Shown: in pieces, positions 7,522 to 12,579 of the stretch | How positions within the stretch are numbered: position 1 is the stretch's first letter | Layout of the letters: every line of letters begins with the position of its first letter | DNA from: an uncultured Flavobacteriales bacterium | Lineage (GTDB): Bacteria > Bacteroidota > Bacteroidia > Flavobacteriales_D > Crocinitomicaceae | NCBI GenBank assembly: GCA_903899795.1 | Contig: CAIUKX010000281.1 | Coordinates: forward strand, 1 to 12,579 | Direction: 5' to 3' | DNA: 12,579 nt | Notes under the pieces: model-generated | What the model was told of the DNA's origin: nothing | The model's database searches: none | Seen by the model: the letters and a program-made list of their open reading frames with translations, nothing else | Made by a program: the position numbers and the translations under genes

Positions 7522-8772
7522 ATGAAAACATTCACCGGAAAAGAAAAAATGAAATATCTTTTCAGCCTACCTGTTATAGTCGCAGCTTTGGGTTATTTTG
7601 TTGATATCTATGACCTATTACTTTTCGGTATCGTTCGAATTCCAAGTTCCATTGCCTTAGGAATTGATCCTGATAAAACCGGTGTCATGATTCAAAACTG
7701 GCAGGTACTCGGGCTTGTTCTCGGAGGAATTCTCTGGGGAATTATGGGAGACAAACGAGGAAGATTATCCGTACTTTTTGGATCTATTTTGATTTATTCG
7801 AGTGCAAACATTGCTTGTGGCTTTTTACCGCAAATCAACTTTATGGACAAGTCCTTTGCTTACGCAGCACTTCGTTTTGTGGCTGGTGTGGGCTTAGCTG
7901 GAGAACTCGGTGCCGGAATTACTTTGGTATCAGAATCTTTACCAAAAGAATTGAGAGCAATCGGCACCTCAATTGTAGCTGGTTTTGGACTTTTAGGAGC
8001 TGTAGTTGCGAATTTCACTGTTGAGTTATCAGGAGACTGGACAATTGCCTATTTCATTGGAGGAGGTTTAGGTTTTCTATTATTGATCTTCAGAATTGGT
8101 GTTTCAGAATCGGGAATTTTCAAACACATGGAAAAGGAAAACGGAGTCGCCAAAGGTAATTTCTTCGCATTTTTCACACGTAAAGAATTGTTTGTAAAAT
8201 ACATTCGCTGCATCGCAATCGGTTTGCCAACATGGTTTTGTATTGGCATTCTGGCTGTTCTAGCCAATCAATTCAATGAGCCTTTAGGAATTAAAGAAAA
8301 ATTAATTCCCGGTAAAGCCATCATGTGGGCATACATAGGCATTTCAGCTGGTGATTTCCTGAGTGGCTTCATCAGTCAATGGTTAAAGTCACGAAAAAAA
8401 GCCATCTTTTGGATGATCCTATTCACAATGATTGGAGTCGCGCTGATGCTTTTCGGCGGAACACACACAGCCAAGACCTACTATTTTTATTGCGTTTGGC
8501 TAGGATTAGGAACTGGATACTGGGCAATGTTTGTAACAGTTGGTGCAGAACAATTCGGAACCAATATTCGTTCTACAGCAGCAACCACTATACCTAATAT
8601 GGTGCGTGGAATGTTGATCCCGATGACCTTAATTTTTGAATTTTTAACAACATCCATCGGTTCGACTGTTTATGCTGCCACTTTATTAGGTATTATTGTG
8701 TTTGCTTTAGGAATCTATTCAACAATGACCATTGGTGAAACCCACGGAAAAGACCTCGATTACACCGAATAA
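7522..8772 (+). CDS. MFS transporter (metabolite:H+ symporter-like), substrate unknown
   Basis: Secondary transporter of the inner membrane with 416 residues and about 12 hydrophobic segments. The ATG at 7522 is chosen over a TTG two codons upstream. Signature features include acidic residues in TM1 (GYFVDIYDLLLFG, residues 24-36), MFS motif A between TM2 and TM3 (GIMGDKRGRLSVLFG, with G76, D77, G80 and R81), and RFVAGVGLAGELGAG (118-132), which resembles the TM4 motif of the sugar and metabolite:H+ symporter branch. ESLPKELRAIGTS and GTNIRSTAATT are further typical loops. The C-terminus is ETHGKDLDYTE. The gene is divergent from the efflux regulator across a 183-nt gap containing the 42-bp palindrome, so the same regulator could control it. 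It could import a carboxylate or sugar-like compound, or export a toxic one; sequence does not decide. Confidence 0.9.
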   Translation: MKTFTGKEKMKYLFSLPVIVAALGYFVDIYDLLLFGIVRIPSSIALGIDPDKTGVMIQNWQVLGLVLGGILWGIMGDKRGRLSVLFGSILIYSSANIACGFLPQINFMDKSFAYAALRFVAGVGLAGELGAGITLVSESLPKELRAIGTSIVAGFGLLGAVVANFTVELSGDWTIAYFIGGGLGFLLLIFRIGVSESGIFKHMEKENGVAKGNFFAFFTRKELFVKYIRCIAIGLPTWFCIGILAVLANQFNEPLGIKEKLIPGKAIMWAYIGISAGDFLSGFISQWLKSRKKAIFWMILFTMIGVALMLFGGTHTAKTYYFYCVWLGLGTGYWAMFVTVGAEQFGTNIRSTAATTIPNMVRGMLIPMTLIFEFLTTSIGSTVYAATLLGIIVFALGIYSTMTIGETHGKDLDYTE

Positions 8773-8835
8773 TACAGAACAAAGATCGAGGACAATTTTC
8801 AATTGGTTTCCAACGTTAAAGAAATAAACTATTCA

Positions 8836-9468
8836 ATGCATGCATATTCAACCATATTGAAATTTGTTTTTAGCGGTCTCTTGTTGCTTTCTATCTTCTC
8901 ATGTGAAGATGACCCAGAACCAATCAATGACTTCCCTACAGCAGATTCCTCTCATGTTGCATGTAAACCGGAATTTCAATTTCACAAAAAAAAATACGAA
9001 CTGCACGATAAAGATTTGCGACATTTATTCAACACTATCAAAATTATTGATACTATGTGTCAATCGAAGAATGCAGTGATTGAAGAAAATGTGACTACGA
9101 AATTTGGGAGTTTTATTGTCTATCATTACAATGGAAAACAAGTAAAAATGGTAGACGATATTTATTCAAAAGGTCAGCACTTAGTCGCGACCTCTCATGA
9201 AATCTATTTCATTGACAATTGCAATATCGTAACCCGAATGACTAAATATGCCTACCGCTCTTCACGGGTAAAATCGATATATTACTTTACCTACACCGAT
9301 CAAAATATGTTAGGCTGTATTGTTTCCCATGGTAAAACCTTGTTTCACAAAAAAGAAAGCTGGTACAATATTTCAGACGATATTTTAGCCAAAAACTGGG
9401 GAAATCGAATTTTCCACAACATCATCAGGTCCCATTTACAGACAAAAAAAGCTCAACACAACAATTAA
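8836..9468 (+). CDS. Hypothetical lipoprotein
   Basis: I do not recognise this family. It has 210 residues from the ATG at 8836; the frame extends to a TTG at 8803, but the ATG gives a properly placed signal peptide. MHAYSTILK is followed by a hydrophobic stretch and a signal peptidase II site, SIFSC, with the lipidated cysteine at 23. EDDPEP after the cysteine resembles the acidic lipoprotein export signals of Bacteroidota, so surface exposure is possible. The mature part contains five further cysteine or aromatic-rich islands (DTMCQSK, FIDNCNIV, LGCIVSH), and the sequence is rich in Y, H, K and F with alternating pattern suited to beta strands. No transmembrane segment follows. It starts 63 nt after the MFS stop with no visible terminator between, so co-transcription is possible. 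It ends 87 nt before the sigma gene. Confidence 0.78.
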   Translation: MHAYSTILKFVFSGLLLLSIFSCEDDPEPINDFPTADSSHVACKPEFQFHKKKYELHDKDLRHLFNTIKIIDTMCQSKNAVIEENVTTKFGSFIVYHYNGKQVKMVDDIYSKGQHLVATSHEIYFIDNCNIVTRMTKYAYRSSRVKSIYYFTYTDQNMLGCIVSHGKTLFHKKESWYNISDDILAKNWGNRIFHNIIRSHLQTKKAQHNN

Positions 9469-9506
9469 TTTCCGGATGAAGAGGTTTATGTTTAATTTTA
9501 AATGAC

Positions 9507-9531
9507 GTGCAACCTTTAAGTTATGTTTCGT
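9507..9531 (+). promoter_or_regulatory. Candidate ECF-type promoter of the sigma gene
   Basis: GTGCAACCTTT (9507-9517) contains an AAC core at 9511-9513, and CGT follows at 9529-9531 after a 15-nt spacer. AAC plus about 16 nt plus CGT is the typical layout of promoters read by ECF sigma factors. It ends 24 nt before the sigma-factor ATG at 9556, which fits self-activation. An overlapping TATGTTTC (9522-9529) differs from the housekeeping TAnnTTTG box at one position, so a dual or housekeeping promoter is an alternative. Confidence 0.5.
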
Positions 9532-9555
9532 TCCTAAAATAGAACTGTAAACAAT

Positions 9556-10119
9556 ATGGATACAAAAATCGAACAAAAGGAACTTAATTCTTCTCTGGTC
9601 AATCGCTGTAAAAAGGGAGATAATAAAGCCTACAAAGAATTATACGGACTTTACGCAAAGGCAATGTTTAACATTAGTCTGCGAATTGTCAACAGCACTG
9701 ATGATGCAAATGATGTTCTGCAAGAAGCATTCATCAAAGCATTTCAATCGATTCAAAAATTTGATAACCAAGCCGCATTTGGAGGATGGCTGAAACGGGT
9801 TGTTGTGAATCAATCGATTGATGTGATTCGAAAAAAGAAAGAAAATTTCATTTCAGTTGATCAAGTTGGAAACCTTGAAGAAGATGAGGTTGAATTTGAA
9901 GAAATTGTTTACGATGTGGAGTCGGTTCGTGAATCAATGCTCGAGTTGGCAGACGGCTACCGAATTATTTTGACTTTGTATTTATTTGAAGATTACAGTC
10001 ACAAAGACATCGCTTCGATGCTTAATATTTCGGAAGGAACTTCCAAATCACAATACAATCGAGCAAAGAAAAAAATTATACAACTCATTCAACAAAAAAC
10101 ATTCAGCCATGCAAAATAA
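9556..10119 (+). CDS. ECF-family RNA polymerase sigma factor
   Basis: Alternative sigma factor that redirects RNA polymerase to a stress regulon. It has 187 residues, normal for the ECF group. Region 2 spans about 14-95: LVNRCKKGDNKAYKELYGLY, then DDANDVLQEAFIKAFQSIQKF (region 2.2-like core contact) and FGGWLKRVVVNQSIDVIRKKK (regions 2.3-2.4, promoter melting and -10 contact). An acidic linker (about 108-120, EEDEVEFEEIVYD) follows. Region 4 spans about 126-178 with the helix-turn-helix HKDIASMLNISEGTSKSQYNRAKKKI that reads the -35 element. The last 11 nt overlap the start of the next gene, the usual arrangement of a sigma factor with its membrane anti-sigma partner. A candidate ECF-type promoter sits 24 nt upstream. 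The inducing signal is unknown. Confidence 0.95.
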   Translation: MDTKIEQKELNSSLVNRCKKGDNKAYKELYGLYAKAMFNISLRIVNSTDDANDVLQEAFIKAFQSIQKFDNQAAFGGWLKRVVVNQSIDVIRKKKENFISVDQVGNLEEDEVEFEEIVYDVESVRESMLELADGYRIILTLYLFEDYSHKDIASMLNISEGTSKSQYNRAKKKIIQLIQQKTFSHAK

Positions 10120-11698
10120 TTTCGAAACATTCGTAAAAGCACACCGAACAGAATTCGACACTTTCGAACCATCGGCAGCTATCTGGCAATCTATCGATTC
10201 AGGAATTCAAGCCCCATCTTCTGCTGTTACAGCAAGTAAAGTTACTTGGTTGAAATCTTTCGCCTTCGGAGCATCAATTGTTACAGGAGTAGGCTATTTT
10301 GTTCTTAAATCTTCAAGTGATACAGAACAAATAAAAAATGATTCACCCACAAAAAATACTGCACATTCTAGTTTTGCTGCGAAAGCAGAAGAAGATGAAC
10401 AAAAATCACCTGCTACTCAAGAAGAATCTACGTTTTCGAACATTGAAAATCCTCTGTCAATGGATTACTCTAATAACTCACCATCTCTGATAGCAACAGC
10501 TACTTCAAATGAAAACGGAGAAACAATTATTACTGTAGAACCTGCTATTCAACCTGATTCGAAAACTGAAAAACCGATTGATCAGGAATTAATTGTACCA
10601 CTGGCACCATCTGCTGTTCCAGCTAAACCTGAACGTCCGGCGCCACCTATTAAAAACCTACAAACTATCGGAAGAGATGAAAATAGTGCGGTAGCAACAA
10701 AAGACACCATTTTTATGGGGATCAAAGCGATCGAAATCAACAGCTCTTTTGCTGATATTGATATCCAAACCCATGAAAGTGATCAAACCAGTTTAAACTA
10801 CACAGTAGATGAATCTGGAGAAAATAAAAAATCTAAAAGGAAAAACAATACGGACGATAAAAGCAGAAATCCGATCAGTTATGTAATTAACGGTGAAACA
10901 CTTGTCATTACGATTAGTGCGAATGAAAAAATGCTTGGTAAAAAGCATCTTCAAAAACTGGTGAACCTGAGACTTGATGTACCAAAGGAAACTAGCCTTT
11001 TGATCAATAACTCTCTCGGTGATATTGCTATAAAAGGAATCGAAGGAAAAGCAACAACTATCCATAGTTCTTTGGGAGATGTAAGAATTAATAATGTCTC
11101 AACCGGACTAGAAGTCACTCTTGAATCAGGAGATTTAACCATCAAAAACAGCAAAGGAGCTATAAATTCATCCGTTGCACTTGGTGAAATCACAATTGAA
11201 CACTTTGACGGAAATATCAATTCAGAAGCATCTTCCGGTGATCTTAACGTTTCAGATATTGAAGGTAATATTACAGCCAAAAATTCGCTTGGTGTACAAC
11301 AATTCAATCAAATTAACGGTAACATTAAATCGAACTGTTTATCTGGTGATGTCAATATTTCAAATACAAAAGGAAATACTGATGTACATTGTAATCTTGG
11401 TGATATAAACTATGAGAACTACAAAGGCAATCCGACCATTAGTTCAAATGCAGGTAATATCATTGGAAAAAATGTTGAATTAATCGACAACATTACAATC
11501 TCCAACAGTCTCGGAGATATCAGCTTTGTTCTCGTTAACAAAATGGATGATTTAAGTTTTGATTTGGAGACCGATATGGGTGAACTACTCATCGAAAAAG
11601 ACGGCAGCAAAATAGAGGATACTGAAGCAATAAAAATCGAAAAGGGGAAAATTAAAGTTAAAGGACGAACAAGTTCCGGTACTCAAACCTACAAGTAA
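10109..11698 (+). CDS. Single-pass membrane protein, putative anti-sigma with DUF4097-like beta-solenoid
   Basis: It has 529 residues from ATG at 10109, inside the end of the sigma gene; the frame is open further upstream, but that part only shadows the sigma gene. The predicted order is: a cytoplasmic head (1-45, FVKAHRTEFDTFEPSAAIWQSI), one membrane helix (about 47-66), a disordered linker rich in S, T, E and P (about 67-195), an entry strand region (about 200-300), and a beta-solenoid (about 301-490). The solenoid repeats as [L/S]GD[I/V/L] with glycines at 304, 323, 341, 359, 377, 395, 413, 431, 449 and 469. The only two cysteines, 410 and 428, are one repeat apart. The solenoid resembles DUF4097/DUF2807-type adhesin-like domains. 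The overlap, topology and short head suggest an anti-sigma factor whose periplasmic solenoid senses the envelope; this role is inferred, since no classical anti-sigma motif is certain. Confidence 0.85.
   Translation: MQNNFETFVKAHRTEFDTFEPSAAIWQSIDSGIQAPSSAVTASKVTWLKSFAFGASIVTGVGYFVLKSSSDTEQIKNDSPTKNTAHSSFAAKAEEDEQKSPATQEESTFSNIENPLSMDYSNNSPSLIATATSNENGETIITVEPAIQPDSKTEKPIDQELIVPLAPSAVPAKPERPAPPIKNLQTIGRDENSAVATKDTIFMGIKAIEINSSFADIDIQTHESDQTSLNYTVDESGENKKSKRKNNTDDKSRNPISYVINGETLVITISANEKMLGKKHLQKLVNLRLDVPKETSLLINNSLGDIAIKGIEGKATTIHSSLGDVRINNVSTGLEVTLESGDLTIKNSKGAINSSVALGEITIEHFDGNINSEASSGDLNVSDIEGNITAKNSLGVQQFNQINGNIKSNCLSGDVNISNTKGNTDVHCNLGDINYENYKGNPTISSNAGNIIGKNVELIDNITISNSLGDISFVLVNKMDDLSFDLETDMGELLIEKDGSKIEDTEAIKIEKGKIKVKGRTSSGTQTYK
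11009..11533 (+). repeat. Coding repeat of about 54 nt, ten copies (18-residue beta-solenoid rungs)
   Basis: Residues 301-475 of the membrane protein. Successive conserved glycines are spaced 19, 18, 18, 18, 18, 18, 18, 18 and 20 residues. From the second rung the residue before the glycine alternates L, S, L, S, L, S, L, A, L, so the unit may be a 36-residue pair. The DNA copies have diverged considerably, so this is an old repeat under protein-level constraint rather than a recent tandem expansion. Confidence 0.85.
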
Positions 11699-11952
11699 AA
11701 CAATTGGAGTTTGGGTAAGATTAGAGAAATCAGAGTAATTGCAGCCTCTCTCTTTTCTTACTCACACTTTTTTGGACCCATATAATTCTTTACTAAATTC
11801 AATCGTAAGATAAAACCGTTTATTATTAAAATCATAAGTTTACTCGGGACGATTTGCTTGAAAAGAATCATTTATCTTACAGATGTGAGCCCAAACAAAA
11901 AAGATGCTACTCGTGAGAATAGCATCTTTTTTGCTTCAATCATTTTATCTGA
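11699..11952. other. Convergent intergenic region
   Basis: This 254-base gap lies between two converging genes. It holds a two-way terminator at its right side and a perfect 10-bp inverted repeat, GTAAGATAAA (11805-11814) and TTTATCTTAC (11871-11880), separated by 56 nt. I see no open reading frame of note and no promoter that I can support. Confidence 0.6.
11899..11930. terminator. Bidirectional Rho-independent terminator
   Basis: AAAAGATGCTA-type arm (about 11899-11909) pairs with TAGCATCTTTT (11920-11930), with a 10-nt loop. Runs of A on the left and T on the right give a U tract on both strands. It sits between the sigma/solenoid operon (plus strand) and the peroxiredoxin gene (minus strand), and can end both transcripts; it is 22 nt past the peroxiredoxin stop. 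Confidence 0.88.
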
Positions 11953-12579
11953 TCAGTGTGCAGCCAAATAATCAGCTACTCCTTCGAAACTAGCTTTCAT
12001 TCCTTCTGAACCTTTGGTCCAGTTTGCAGGACAAACTTCGCCATTTTCTTCGTTGAATTGAAGTGCGTCTACCATACGAAGCGCTTCGTCAACATTTCTT
12101 CCCAACGGGAAATTGTTTACTACCTGATGTTGAACCACTCCATTTTTGTCGATTAAGAACAATCCACGGTAAGCAATCATTGAACCTGAAGCTGTCAACG
12201 TTCCATCCATGTCATATTCATATTCACCAGCCAAAACACCAAATGCTTCTGAAATTGTTTTTGAAGTATCTGCAACAATTGGATAAGTAATTCCTCCAAT
12301 TCCACCTTTGTTTTTTGGTACTTGCAACCATCCCCAGTGTGACTCTTCCGTATCTGTTGAACAAGCGATAACTTTTGCTCCGCGAGACTCGAAATCAGCT
12401 AATTTGTCCTGAAATGCGTGTAACTCAGACGGACAAACAAATGTAAAATCTTTAGGATAAAAGAAAAATACTACATGATTTTTTCCTAAATATTGATCCA
12501 ATGAAAAATCTTTAACGATTTCTCCACCATTAACTACTGCAGCCGCTTTGAATGACGGTGCTTTTTTTCCTACTAATAC
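11953..12579 (-). CDS. Typical 2-Cys peroxiredoxin (AhpC/Prx1 type), 5' end cut by window edge
   Basis: Thiol peroxidase that reduces hydrogen peroxide and organic hydroperoxides in the cytoplasm, recycled by a thioredoxin-like or AhpF-like reductase. 208 codons are visible and the frame is open at the right edge. The visible start VLVGKKAPSFKAAAVV corresponds closely to the usual N-terminus, so probably only one to three residues are missing. An internal TTG at 12501 is a leucine codon, not the start. Peroxidatic cysteine: C49 in DFTFVCPSELHAF. Resolving cysteine: C183 in GEVCPANW. Other landmarks are TEESHWGW, GGIGG (92-96) and YRGLFLIDKNGVVQH. The GGIG loop resembles the GGLG motif of peroxide-sensitive peroxiredoxins, while the C-terminus (DYLAAH) has YL where YF is expected. 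It converges on the sigma/solenoid operon and is separated by a terminator. Confidence 0.95.
   Translation of the reverse strand, partial: VLVGKKAPSFKAAAVVNGGEIVKDFSLDQYLGKNHVVFFFYPKDFTFVCPSELHAFQDKLADFESRGAKVIACSTDTEESHWGWLQVPKNKGGIGGITYPIVADTSKTISEAFGVLAGEYEYDMDGTLTASGSMIAYRGLFLIDKNGVVQHQVVNNFPLGRNVDEALRMVDALQFNEENGEVCPANWTKGSEGMKASFEGVADYLAAH

Noticed and set aside
9986..10108. Upstream extension of the solenoid membrane protein
   Set aside because: These 41 codons lie wholly within the sigma gene in another frame; the ATG at 10109 gives a sensible cytoplasmic head.
10951..11307. 118-codon minus-strand ORF opposite the solenoid repeats
   Set aside because: It results from the repeat periodicity on the opposite strand; there is no start context or independent support.
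11009..11533. Recent tandem DNA repeat or CRISPR-like array
   Set aside because: The 54-nt units are conserved only at protein level; the nucleotide copies differ strongly and there are no identical repeats with unique spacers.
12499..12501. TTG at 12501 as the peroxiredoxin start
   Set aside because: The frame continues to the right edge with 26 more codons that match the conserved N-terminus of the family.

Overview
The window looks like an ordinary chromosomal segment of a Bacteroidota bacterium, probably of the Flavobacteriia/Crocinitomicaceae type. The reasons are AT-rich DNA, almost no Shine-Dalgarno sequences, promoter boxes resembling TAnnTTTG, RND efflux genes in the order TolC-adaptor-pump, a lipoprotein with an acidic residue run after its cysteine, and an ECF sigma factor followed by a membrane protein with a DUF4097-like repeat domain. 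The genus call is inference. I see no rRNA, tRNA, CRISPR array, insertion sequence, attachment site or origin.

Left part (1-7410, all on the minus strand). A GbsR/MarR-type regulator (6859-7338) is followed by a complete tripartite efflux system: TolC-like outer-membrane channel (5387-6730), HlyD/AcrA-type adaptor (4268-5338) and RND pump (1104-4262). The set ends at a strong hairpin terminator (1047-1084). Next comes ribD of riboflavin synthesis, cut by the left edge (1-1007). The regulator promoter carries a 42-bp inverted repeat (7369-7410) that is a good operator candidate. The regulator-tolC gap holds a second set of repeats.

Middle part (7411-9468, plus strand). A 12-helix MFS transporter of the metabolite:H+ symporter type is divergent from the efflux regulator and shares the operator region. 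It is followed by an unrecognised lipoprotein.

Right part (9469-12579). An ECF sigma factor (9556-10119) overlaps by 11 nt a 529-residue, single-pass membrane protein (10109-11698). Its N-terminal segment looks like an anti-sigma region and its C-terminal half is a beta-solenoid with an almost perfect 18-residue period. A candidate ECF-type promoter lies just upstream of the sigma gene, which suggests a self-regulated envelope-stress module. This pair is the most interesting content. A two-way terminator (11899-11930) separates it from a convergent typical 2-Cys peroxiredoxin cut by the right edge.

No stretch longer than 300 bases lacks a gene. The longest gap, 11699-11952 (254 bases), contains the two-way terminator and a widely spaced 10-bp inverted repeat; I see nothing else there.
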